64,000 bases of DNA, taken from assembly GCA_028015205.1 (NCBI GenBank), contig CM051517.1, positions 61,999,455-62,063,454 of the forward strand, in the 5' to 3' direction. The translations under genes were made by a program, and so were the position numbers. The notes below the pieces were generated by a model. It did no database searches. It was not told the DNA's origin and was given only the letters and a program-made list of their open reading frames with translations. Position 1 is the stretch's first letter; each line of letters begins with the position of its first letter. This document shows positions 47,811-60,600 of the stretch, one piece after another. Source of the DNA: Mytilisepta virgata (Eukaryota; Mollusca; Bivalvia; Mytilida; Mytilidae).

Positions 47811-48483
47811 CTTAAAAATCTGACTTATAAGAGGAAAATCAAGAGCTGTGTTTACACTGCTCACATAAAACATATTTTGTGTACAATTTATTTTTACACC
47901 TTTTGGTTAATGTGAAGAACACGACCATTTATTCAAAAATATAATCAATAATTTATACTGTTTTCAAAAATAAATCAATGTCAATTTAATTAGGAGAATA
48001 TAAAAATTAAATTACTTTCAAACTTGTTTATGCTTTAGTCTGCAGCTGGATACAACCTAATAATGTAAAAAAAAAATCCAAACAAGTTAAATGTGTCCAA
48101 GATAATAAGTTTTGTCTGAATAATATATTCACTTGCAATGAAACAGTTTTATATACATTTCAATGTCTATAGTGAGCAATATAACTATCACTAAAATTCC
48201 ATGTACAAAATAAAATAACAGCTAAGAAAAAATATCCATAAAATATACCTCAATAACAACAGATTTCATTTTAATAACCCACTGGTAATCCTGTACCTAT
48301 TATGCATTCAAAAAATCAATAAAGATGAAAATTTGATAATCTATAACTGTCTATAAAAATGGATTTCATTTTCAATAACAAAAAACCTGCTATCTGACAC
48401 TTATCACTACCAGCACTGTAAATTTCTTCTCAGTAAAATTCCAGTCATTTCAAATGCAGCCTTTAGGTGCCGACAGAGTAAAT

Positions 48484-48667
48484 CTATGATGGTTCCTCTC
48501 CGTAGTTCTCTTCATCGTCTTCTCCATATAAATCCTCTTCTGACGATTCCTCGTTCATGTCATCTATGTCCTCACCACCACTGTACACATTTTCGTCTTC
48601 GTCTCTCCTGTGATGATGTAAAGTGTGTCGGCGATGAATTGTTTCAGGCATGTCATCATCATCTCCA
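48484..48667 (-). CDS. AGTPBP1: CCP1 exon C11 (acidic C terminus, stop)
   Basis: 60 codons plus [23 protein letters not shown] followed by an almost entirely Asp/Glu/Ser/Gly tail ending YGEEPS. An acidic tail is usual for CCP1. Acceptor tttcag. Confidence 0.93.
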
Positions 48668-51600
48668 CTGAAAACGACAGAAAAATTAAATTTTAAAAGA
48701 TTTTACTTTTGAACAAATATAATAACTATTGTTTATGGCGGCTATATTACAGTTGTCCGACCAATACAAAATATGCAAACTACCATAGATGATTCATACC
48801 ATGGCCATGATGTTGTTTTTCTTAGCACATTTTGTATCTACACCCTGGAAAGCTTTCGTGCTTTCACCATGGTCCCAATTCTTTTGTCATTGGTCTTATA
48901 ACTAGATCTGTCAGAATGACACGAATGCCCCTGCCCGCAAAAGCTCATGGTCCGTAACCGTAACTTCGGTAAAAATCAATGGAACAGAACGATACGTTAA
49001 ATTGATCTGTAACTCATCATGGTAGACTCACATACCAAAAATCAGCTTAATATCTTAAGGCATTTAGAAAAAAAGTCTGTATAACTGTTCCTTGTGGAAT
49101 GATGGACAAAGTTAAAACTATAAAAGGGTTGGCATCTAAAAAATTTGGTTGTTCAGGTTGCAAAAAATACAGGATTTTTTTTACACCTAAGTGAACTAAG
49201 GTCGAATAGTACAAATCATACTGTCACATTATCATGTAAACATTTTCCGTTTTGTTATGCTAAATCATAATCAAGAGTTTTGAGTTAGATATTTGTTCAT
49301 GCTAAGAGTATCCTAATACCTGGTATATACTTAATCATGATTTTTGTGATAAATAATGGATCATAATTAGTAGAATATATCTGAGCATGATAACTGTGAT
49401 AAATATTTAGTCATGATAAGAGTATCCTTACACATACTGATTCATGATACGAGTATTCTGATACATATTGAATATTTCATCAACTGTGAGATTCTATTGG
49501 AGTGATGATTAGAGAACTGTGATACATGTTTCATTATGATTTAATAGAGTATTGATACATATTTAATGAAGAACTGATTTTTATGATACATATTTGATAA
49601 TGATTAAAGAATAGTGACACATATTTGATCATGATATGTCAGGGATCATCAAAATTAATCAGTGTGTAAATGAGACCAACTCACTCAAAAACTGAATGAA
49701 ATATGGACTTCATATAAATTAGTTTGTGAGTGAACTGGTTGAGTTTACACACTATGGAATTCTGTAAAAACAATTTTCGTTACTAATTATTCCAAATTTT
49801 TTTTGAAGAATTTGATAAAATAAGTTGAAATTTTAGCCTGTAATAACAATACTATTTTCCTGGCTTTAACATCATTCAATGAAAAATGGAGGCCACTGAA
49901 AGTCTTGACATTGACCATGTGTTGACCAGGAAAACTGATTTCAAAATCAATATTGGCAATATTGCTGTATGAATGAAAATCAATAAAATAAATTCCTGTT
50001 TGACTTACTGTGCATATTTCATAATTTGTTTACCTTGGTTTTACTCAAAAGTACATGTAGATGCATTTTAAAGTAGGTCATACAGAAATACAGTTGAAGA
50101 TTCAATGGATAATAAAAACAATTTTGGACTGGATCAGATTTCCTGTTGTTGTCTGTACAATAAAGGATACCACTATTTACATGCATTTTATTTTGCCTTT
50201 TGGAAATAAATTTTAATAAAAACAAAGGTTTAGGTTTGCTATAGGCATATTTAAAGACATTTTATCAGAATTGGAACAGTTACTCAAAATATTCATAACA
50301 TTATGCAAACTACCAGTAATTAATTTCTACCAGACAGGTAAGATCTAAAATGGTGAATGTTGAATGTTGATTTTTATATCTTACAGTCCTGGTCAGGTCA
50401 AATAGATACATGTCTTTGCTGCTTCTCTCCCAAGCAAGAAACAATCAGACATGAATTTGACAACAGGGAAAACAGAGCGGAAATGATACATTTGGCAGCC
50501 ATTTTACTATGTATAATAAATGGACTGTAATGGACAAATACAGACTTGCAAACGCGGAAGAAAATCATGCCCAAACAATAATGGCATAAACTGATTGGCT
50601 TGCAAGGATTCTCAATAGTGTCTGCAAGTTTCTTAAAAAATTGTTTATACCAATAGCTGTCAAGTTTTAGAAACTAAAATTTGTGAGATTTTAAGAACTT
50701 TACACAGACAAAAGAAATGCATATTTTTCCTAATTTGGGAAAACTGAGCGTCTCAGGTATAAGTCGTAAGATCAGACACTTCCAATAAAATTCATTCTAT
50801 CTGATAATATAAACATAGAGAATTCTTTAGCTGCACACATAAAAGAACAGAATTCTAAATTTTAAGTAACAAGAAATTTACAAAGAATAAACAAAATTTG
50901 GAAAGTAACAACTGAAACAGATTCTATAGTGTAAAATCTATAATGTAGATTATAAAATCTAAATACATGTAGTTTATTGTTAATATAAGTCTACTGTATG
51001 TTAAAATCATTCGATAAACTAAATTGTTGTAAATTATAGAGATACTGATCAATGAAATAGTCTAAGGATAGTTTGTATAAATGTCATAAGCAGAATCTGT
51101 TTTCTATTTCTGAGATTTGACTACGAACTGTTCGCTCTCCAGAAAGTTGATATTAGGAACCAATTTCATTCGTAACCTAGAAATGTATTACCAATAATAC
51201 AGGGTTTTTGCATTAATATTAAAGAATATTGTCCTGAGTAAAATAATTTTCCAAAGCTGTGCGCATTTATACATCTCTTGACCCGTTTGATAAATTCCGA
51301 TATCACCACACTTTGGATAAATACAACTCATGAAATTTCACGCCAAAAAACGTTTTTTAAGACCTCTTGGAGTTTTACTTTGTCATTAGAGAAAAAGATT
51401 CTAAAACTCTTGAAGCGTTAATTATGAAATTCATCCACTCCCGATAATTAAATTTTCATTTTTTTTAACTGCTCGGACAAGCATTGCAGTTTAAAAATGA
51501 AAATTTATCTCGAGTTGATAAATTTCATAATCAACTAGTCATCGTTGTAGAATCTATATATATTGCACGAGTTTGCGAGTGCAATTATTATTTTTCAAGG

Positions 51601-54600
51601 GACAATATTTCTCAAATATTCATCCAATAACCGTTATGATTGGTAATTGCTTAGATCTAGAGCCATTCATGCATAAAATGTACATGCAGTTTGATTTGTA
51701 GGTGACTTTTTCCCAGATTAACACATTTCGAAAAAAATGGCTGATCAGGTTCAGATTTTTTCTCAAAACTTAATACTTTACTACATGTATCTCTCAAAGA
51801 ATAAAAAAATCTCTTTTTTGCACAAATTATTAGGGCTTTGTCTCATTTTTCTTTATTACAGTATATTTGTTAAAGCTTGTGAACAACAAGACACAAAGTG
51901 ATGATTATTTGTGGCTCAATATGAGCTGACTATTTTCATACTACCTTTTCTTATTCTCTTTTTTCCTGTAACCAATTATTACATTTATGTGTTAATACAA
52001 AATATGTAATGGCCAAACGTAAACAAAAATCACAAAAAAAAAATTTGCTCCTTTTTTCGTAATCATTTTGTGTGATTTCTTGTAAACTTCAGGTTCAATA
52101 TAGAAGACATGACAATCATTTAGATGAAAAACTTAACAAAAGTGCTTTTCGCTTTATCTTTGTTTTCCATTCTGTTATTGTCTGGGTTTATTTCTTATAT
52201 ACATTTAGCCTTCGTCCTCTTTTTTAGCCTCAATAGAAATGTTATCAGACAAAATTGTGTTAATATTCAGTTTAAATATATCCCTCAAAAGGTTCATTCT
52301 AATTAATATTACAGGTGTATTAGTTAATAAAACTCCATTTACCAATGCAAGTAAAAAAAATTTTAATACCGAATAATTCATTTTGATACATACAGTAAAT
52401 CTGGGTCTTGAGCTGTAGCTCCCAAACTCTGTGTCGAGTCTGACAGGGGTGGGAAAGAAACCATGTTATCAGCTGTATACTTGGTGCGGGTCCTGATCAG
52501 GGCCTCACTGAATTTCTGACCCATATCTTCCAACATCGAAGTAGTTATATGTTGATCCTTAAATTGTAATGTGTTGTTTTAATGTAAACAGTTTACACAT
52601 TAGCAATGCATTGTATTATAGATTTTTACACAAAATTTTGGTGACTTTCGAGCTACATGTATATGTATGTTATTTTCTGTTAACATCTGAATTTTCTTTT
52701 AAATACGATGACAGAACTGACATATATTAAAACTGGTAGTTGTGAAGTCGTTCAATTTCGTGTGAGTCAGTGAAAGCATTAATGACTTATCACATCAAAA
52801 GAAAAAAAATAATTTGCATATTCTTTTAAAATTAAGTCTCATTTCTCTGAAATAATATGTGGAAATCAAAACAGAAATAATGTTCACAGAATAAACTAGT
52901 GGGTACATTTTTTCTATTCAGTACAGTAAAAGCACATTTGAATATTTGTGTCATGTGCTCAGGTCTTTGAACCAACAAACAAGTGTCCGATGAAAGAAAA
53001 GTACACAATACTTCTCCATGTTACATCCCCACTACATCTATCTGTCTCCTCCTTACAAATTTTTTCCTGCAATTACCTTGAATTTTCCTTCCCTATCCAT
53101 ACCACAGTATGTACTTTCCATTGTATAACTCCTCAACACACCAATCTGTCTCCAGACGACTACTCTGGCAGTAGTCTCCTTCGCTTTCTCTACAATAAAA
53201 CTACAGTTCTGCCAAGAAAAGAATGGTGAGGTCAGATGGAGTATTCTTGGCAGTGTCTGGAAAGATAGAAAAAAAAACATTCTGTGTAGCTCAGGAGGTA
53301 CAAACCTGCAATCTCCAATGGAGGCAGTTTTTGGTTATCTGAAGTGGAGCCTAAAATTCATAGCTTGTAACAGACAAGGTCTTTTGTAGCTTTTTTGTCT
53401 TATATTAAACTTTCACATATATTTTGTAGGAGTATTTAGCCCATGTAAATGCAATGCTAATATCTTACATATGTTGGAAGGTTGTTACAGTGTTGTTGCC
53501 ATGCAAATTGAAAAAATGCATCATGCAGGTCTATTTTTTATTTTCTGTTGTGAATGGCATTTTTTTCCTCTGTTTGCCCAAGTTCATATCTTCCTGTATG
53601 ACCTTCTTAAATGTACTGACCTTGTAGGCATTATCTTCTTGTCGGTTTCCTGTACAAGCTGGGTTCTCTGTATCATTCTGTATCCATGACAACGATGGAC
53701 TACAACCATATATAAAGATATTCTTTCTTCTAGAATGTCCATGGTAATCACAATACACCTACAGAAAATAGTGTTAGTTTTTATTTTGAGAACTATACTC
53801 AAACTTGTCTGTACTTCATCAAATTAAAAAAGCATTAGAAAATCCAGTTCAAAAAAGTTTTTTATTTCAGATGGATTACAGTAATTTAAGAAACTAATGC
53901 AATGCTTTATCATTGCAAAAACTGTGACAATAATTAAAACTTTTATATTTTAATTTTTTTACTGCTTATACAAGTCATGTATTCTGTAACAGAAAGTACA
54001 TTAATTTAATTCATTAGATAATCTCATATTATTGTTGGTTTGTTTGGGGTTTAATGCCGTTTTCAGCACATTTGGCTATTTTGCTGCGACTAGTTTTTAT
54101 TGGCGGAGGAAGCCGGAGTACCCGGAGAGAACCACGATCTTCAGTAGGAAAATTGGCAATCCTTGTCAATAAAAGTGGGAGTCGAACACACCCCGCCACA
54201 GGTGAGATTCGAAATGACAACTGCAGTGTTGACAGGCTAGTAATAATTAATAGTCATGATGAACTACCTAGACCACTCGGCCACCGATGCCTCTTTATTG
54301 TTGGTTGATGAATATTTGCAATGAAAAGGGCAATGCAAAAAATTCTGAATAGACAGTATGTGCCATGACACATTACTCGAAATACATGTAGGTTGTTATA
54401 CATGTAAATGGCAGATGCCCTTCAAGATGAGTTCAACTGTACGAAGTACTTGTAGCAAATTTAGGAACATATTGCTGATAAGTAACCAGAACTGAAAATG
54501 TTTTGATATTATTTGCTTATTAGAATTTTCCATCTCCATTGTCAATTTGGCAGTTTTTTCTGTGTATGAAACCCAAGAAAGAACAACTAACTTTTGACAA

Positions 54601-57600
54601 GAATTGACAATGAAATAGGAAAATAAATAAAGAAAAAAAAAGACAACATCAGAACACAAGAATTCATCTTGAGCAATTTATTTTCAAATTTCATCATCAT
54701 CTGATCTAGGTACTATCACTACTGTGTGTCTCATATACTTTGGCATCTGATTTCTTGACTAAATTCTACTACATTACTATTCTGTACATTTAAAATAACA
54801 ATTAGGTTCACTTAAAAGTCAACCTGAATGAAACTTTCGGAAACAGATCTTGCACATATTCTGCAACGTCACATTTTTTTTGGTGATTTCATACATGTAT
54901 ATGATACAAAAATCAGTGAAATATAAATATTTGGATCATTTCACCAGTGGAAAAGACAATAATTTCACTATTGGAAACAAAAGGTAGTGGAACAGTTATA
55001 CATTTCACTTTCATTTCAAAGAAAAGTTTGAGATATTCACGAAAAACTACATGTACTTGCACTTTGAAAAAGGACACACAGTAAGTTGACTATACTGACT
55101 TTGTGAGCTTTTTATTTGTTTGTTTGTTTAGTTGGGGTTTTAAGCCGTTTTCAGCACATTTGGCTATTTCACGGCGGCCAGTTTTTATTGGTGGAGGAAG
55201 CCGGAGTACCCAGAGATAACCAACAACCTTCGATGGGAAAATTGGCAATCCTTATCTATTAAGATCGGAGTCGAACACACCCTGCAATAACCTCAGCGTT
55301 GACAGGCTAGTGATCATTAGTAGTCATGACGAACTACAGAGACCACTCGGCCAGCGAGGCCCCTGTGAGCTTTTTATTAAAATATTACTGTATGTACATG
55401 TAATTTTCCAATTAAAGCTTTTCATACCAAACACCTGAAAAAGGCTAAACAGTACATACATGTAAAGTGAAACAAATCACCTTTCTCAAAATAAACACAT
55501 TGCAGTAGTTAAGGCCACACCAAATTGATTTTTAGTTCTTTGGATTTTTTATGGAAAATATGAGTGCTAGTGAGCGAAATTTTAATTGTGATTTTTTCAG
55601 CATTTTCGCAAAAAGAAGCGGCAAACTTTTTTTTCCTTAAAATTTGCAAAGTTCAGAAAGTGGAGCAGCAAGATCCAAAGAATTATAAATCAATTTGGTA
55701 TTACCTAATATCTAAGTAATCATTCTCTGCAAAAACAATGTAGTAAGCTTTAATAATCAGCAGGTGATAACAAGATACAGACAGTAACTATTGACAACAT
55801 TAATAGCCGTTTCATTTAAAGGAGAAAAATTGCCCTTCTCAAAATTATTTGACTTACCAATGGAGATTTATTTATCATTTGTAAATATTGTAACAGCCCT
55901 TTGGTATGATATATTGTTGGATGAAGTTTTGGACAGGGGTTATCCCATCTTCTGTTCAGATCTTCTGCAGCTAATGAACATCTATGACTGAAAATAAATA
56001 TAATTTCTCTTGACAGTGTCCTTAAAGTGAATCTGAAATTCTATTTGATTCTGGAAATTTAAATTCTACATGTATTCACATTTGAGTACAGTAACTGTCC
56101 TTCACTCATGACTAAAATATTTTCATTTCAAAAATGATTATTCCAATATGGTGCCAGAGACAGTCTATAAACTTTCAATGAGAAATTCCACAATGACTTT
56201 CAGATGAAGTACAGCATTAAATGTTCTCTTCCTTTGTCTGATCTTTTTCACATCAATGTGTTGATTTATTCACCATATCTTTTACTACCCAATGTATCTG
56301 ACTGTTTATACCATGTGTATCTCTGATTCCTGAACATTCCACGTAATTCAATATTTTTTTTTATAGTTTTGGCTTTACCCTTTTGATCATTTGGAACATT
56401 TTGTCCTTCAACAGTTTGGATTATAATTTTTGTTTTCAACATTTTAGGCCTTGAACACAATTGATGAGTCGTAAATCAATAAAATGTGCACATCTTATGC
56501 ATCAAAACTCGTATTTTGTTTGTTTGTTTGTTTACCTGGGGTTTTACACCTTTTTCAGCACATTTGGCTATTTCGCGGCGGCCAGTTTTTATTGGTGGAG
56601 GAAGCCGGAGTACCCGGAGAGAACCATCAACCTTCGGTAGGAAAATTGGCAATCCTTGTCAATTTAGGTCGGAGTCGAACACACCCACCACAGGTGAGAT
56701 TCGACTCACAAACTCAGTGTTGACAGGCTAGTGATCATTAGCAGTCATGACGAACTACCTAGACCACTAGGCCACCGAGGCCCCCCAAAATTGGTATTAA
56801 AGAATTCATTAACAAAACTACTCAGAGACGATTTACAATATTAACTGAAAATATTTTGAATTGCTGAGGTTTTTGTCTAACAATGTTTTATCAAAAGTGC
56901 TGTTAGACAGAAGGAATTACTAGGTATACATACTTTCCATTGATAACTCCATCAGGATTTAACATGGGTACTACTTTAATGATGAAGTTCTCTCTGAGCT
57001 GTTGAGCTGCAGGTTTCTTGCTGACTAGGAAGTCTATAGTTCCTGGTTAAAAAACATAGTATTTATAATTAATTTGCAATACATTAGGCCAATTTACGTA
57101 TTGGATACACCGTAGTCATATTTGATAAAAAGCAATGGTATAAATTTTTTTTTTTGGGGGGGGGGGGAGGGAGGGAGGGAGAACATGTTTAATATTATTA
57201 TGGTAATCATTGGCAAAATTTTGAAATATTTTAGTTGATTTTATAATAATTAGGCCATATAATCTTAATTGTCTGGTTCTCAGAGACTGCCGCCCCACAT
57301 AAAAAGTTTACAAAGAACAAGTTTATCTGATTTCTTGAAAATAATCCCCACTGTTCTGGTATTTATCCATATAAATAAACTTTAAAATTTGGTGCCAAAA
57401 GTACTTTTCAAGCATCTGCTGAGCCACTTAATTTTTCAGCATTGTGTGACATTTATCAAGTCAAAACGAAAGTAAATAAACAGCATAAAAAATCATCGCA
57501 GTGAGTCTGACTTGATGTTCGACCCAAACAAATCATTCCCTGGACGATACTGCCTATTCAGTCTACAATTACAATAAAAACAACAGCTCTGCAGAAGAGC

Positions 57601-60600
57601 GTTTGCAAGAACAAGAGTGGACACACTACATGTCTCGCCTGAGTATGAACATGGACACAGAATAATGATTATCTGATATCCAACATTTTGCAAGTCAAAG
57701 GAAAATGTGGTAAAAGAAATTGAGGTCAAGGTCAAAAGGCAGGTGTCATACAGACATGTATCCACTAAGAACTATCTATTGACCAAATATAGTAGGTCTA
57801 GGTATTAAAGTTGCTGAGAAATGGACCTAATCTCGAAAATGTAACTAAGTCACTCAAGCATGCAATTGAGGTCAGACTGGCATGTACCCACAAAGAACTA
57901 TCTATAAACCAAATATGGTTGGCCTAGGTATTACAGTATGAAATTGATGTCAAGGTCAAAAGGCAGGTGTCAGACTGACATGTACCCACCAAGAAATATC
58001 CATTGACCAAACATGGTGGGTCTAGGTATTACAGTTTCTGAGAAATGGACTTTACCATGAAAAAGTGACAAAGTCACTCGAGCATGAAATTGAGGTCAAG
58101 GTCCCAAGCCATGTGTCAGACAGGCATGTACCCACTAAGAACCAAATATAGACCAAATATGGTTGGCCTAGGTATCACAGTTGCTGAGAAATGGATTTAA
58201 CCATGAAACTTGGACGCAGATTTTAAATTCATGTTTACGAGTCAGTGAACCATGAAAATGAGGTCAGGGTCAGAAGACAAGTATACTGCGGCAAACCTTA
58301 TCCGAAAGTTTAAAAAAACTTTACACCACCTGAAAGTAATACCTATATCTCGCCTTCGCGACTTTTCGTCACAGGCGAGACAAAAATGCAGGAAATTTGA
58401 GGCACTGAAAGCAGATTGTATAATCAAAATGTCATAGAAGTGAATGGATTCAAACTAGATTTGTACTATGCCAAAATAAACACCTAAACTTAAAATCCCT
58501 TGCCTCTGACAGGAAAATAAAATTAAAAAATTAATTCCCTACCTACCTTGCCATGTTTGTAAAATCAATTGTCTGAGAACCAGATGGCCTTAATTAGCCA
58601 GTCATTCAAATAATATGTATATGTACCTTTCATAACCCAGCTAGAGTTGCTTTCTCCTGGATGAACTCTCCCAGATAAGAAAATGTATGGTCTACTTCCT
58701 GTAAATCAAAATACATGTACATGTACAGTGCATTGACAATGCTTTTTACACAGTATTTTACAAAAAATACTACTTAACAAGTATACATACATGTATGTGC
58801 CTGTCCCAAGTCATGATCCTTTGTGTGTGGTTGTATGTTTCTATGTGCTTTTTATGCATTTTTGTGTGTAAGTTTTGTTTTTAGATATTTACGTTTTCTT
58901 CACACCATTTTAATATGATCTTGCTATGCGATGTCATTTTAGAAGGCTGTATGGCAGCCTGTTTTTGTACTTTTTTATCATGTTCATCGAACATCATCAT
59001 TTGCAGAACAAATATACTTAATATGCATAAATATTCGCTAAAGAAACAATTACATTTCTAGTAAATTTAAGGGGGTACAGAACACCTAAGGGAGTTAACT
59101 CTTTAAAAATCAGCTGAACATTTAATCCCATATAATTAATAAAGAGAAATAAAGCTTCTCAATGATCAAAAGTAGTGTTTGCCAAACTGCTATACATGTA
59201 TATCCAATGAAATTATTTCCGTAAATTGTGCGGTTCAAATTTCTTGAAATTTTTATATTTTTGTCAACAGGTCAAAGTACATATTTGGTCAAAATTTTTT
59301 AAAAATTAAATGAGCCAAATCTATTTTAGTCAACGTGTTGGGTACCCCCTTAAAGAGAAAATTTATTTATGGTGTTCAATAGTTCATTACTTTGACAGTT
59401 GTAGGGACTTGGCATAAACTGCAAATGAACTGATGCTTGATGGCAAAAAGCAGAGCTGTTTGAAGCCACCTGCCCAGTTACCTATCGTACATCATCAAAC
59501 TAAATAGAATACAAAGGCTAAAAATTAAACTTACTAAATTCTTCAATATTATCCCTATTATAAGTCTTTGGTTGTGCCGTAATTGTTAATACTGGAACTG
59601 GGTTACCACTGATAGTATGGCAGAGTGTTTGATTACGGAAAAATATTTGGGAATGATCGACTGTTCTGTCCCATAAATGAATATGAGTCTACAACATATA
59701 ATCATATTAAATTTCATTATGTACATGTATCATTAAATGACCATATAAAGATGTATATGTATGTTTATTCTTTCTTGCTGCTTCTTTCCATTCGTACTTT
59801 TGTAAATAATATATGGATGGATGGATGGATGGATGGATGAATTATTGTTTAACGTCAATTGACAACTGTTAGGTGCATATCAGGACGAGAACATGTTGAT
59901 ATATGAATATGATCCCTGCTTTGTACTAGACCGACACGCTGAGCCAGATTTTTAACATGCTAGCTCACGAGGTAACTGTCCATGGGAAGCCATATCACCC
60001 CACTCTGACACATTATACTGACTCTGAGCCGACCAGTATACTTTGTTCCTACTCCTAGATGCCGCGTGCTTGGCACCAGCACTCTACCAAGACACCATCG
60101 AAGCGGTCTACATTATAAATGGATGTACATGTGTAGTGTTTTTGAACTACAATAAGAAAGGGGAAACAAAAATGCACAAAAAAGACAGTTATTTTCAGTG
60201 TTTTGTTACTTTGTATTTACACTGAATCCAAAAGAAGGCAAAATTCAAAATGCTGTAAGTTTTCATTGGTTCAAGGAAGTAGAATATGTAGAATTCATTC
60301 ATTTGTTGAATTTGTGGGAGGTGGAGCTTCAGCTATGGTATAACATGAGTCTTGTTCGTATTATACCATAGCTTAAGCTCCACCCAGTATGTGTATATAA
60401 TACAATGGATTTCTGAGACTAAACCTGGAATTATGGTATAATATTAAGATCTGCATATTATACCATGCTTTTGTACAATCACCAGAAATAAACAAATTAT
60501 TTTCAAAAAAGATCAAAGAAAATTCAGTCATTTATGTTACAACTAATGTTATCCTGATTTGGTCTTTCACCTCAAATTTTGATTGGTCAAAATTAACCTG

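Larger units (their letters stand above)
42604..48483 (-). other. AGTPBP1: Downstream of CCP1: probable 3' UTR and intergenic sequence
   Basis: 5.9 kb without coding signals. AATAAA-type hexamers on the - strand are frequent (one at 42778-42783), so the transcript end cannot be fixed. It contains a poly-C/poly-A tract, a SINE remnant and one MITE (separate entries); the rest is AT-rich without recognised features. Confidence 0.45.

Noticed and set aside
53283..53350. tRNA-like GTAGCTCAGGAGGTA
   Set aside because: Only an A-box-like start; no B-box or cloverleaf.
53471..53689. + strand frame over 53.5-53.7 kb
   Set aside because: Antisense to carboxypeptidase exon C8.
54054..56731. Several open frames sharing FSAHLAI and VGKLAILV
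   Set aside because: They run through SINE copies in different orientations and frames; no gene structure.
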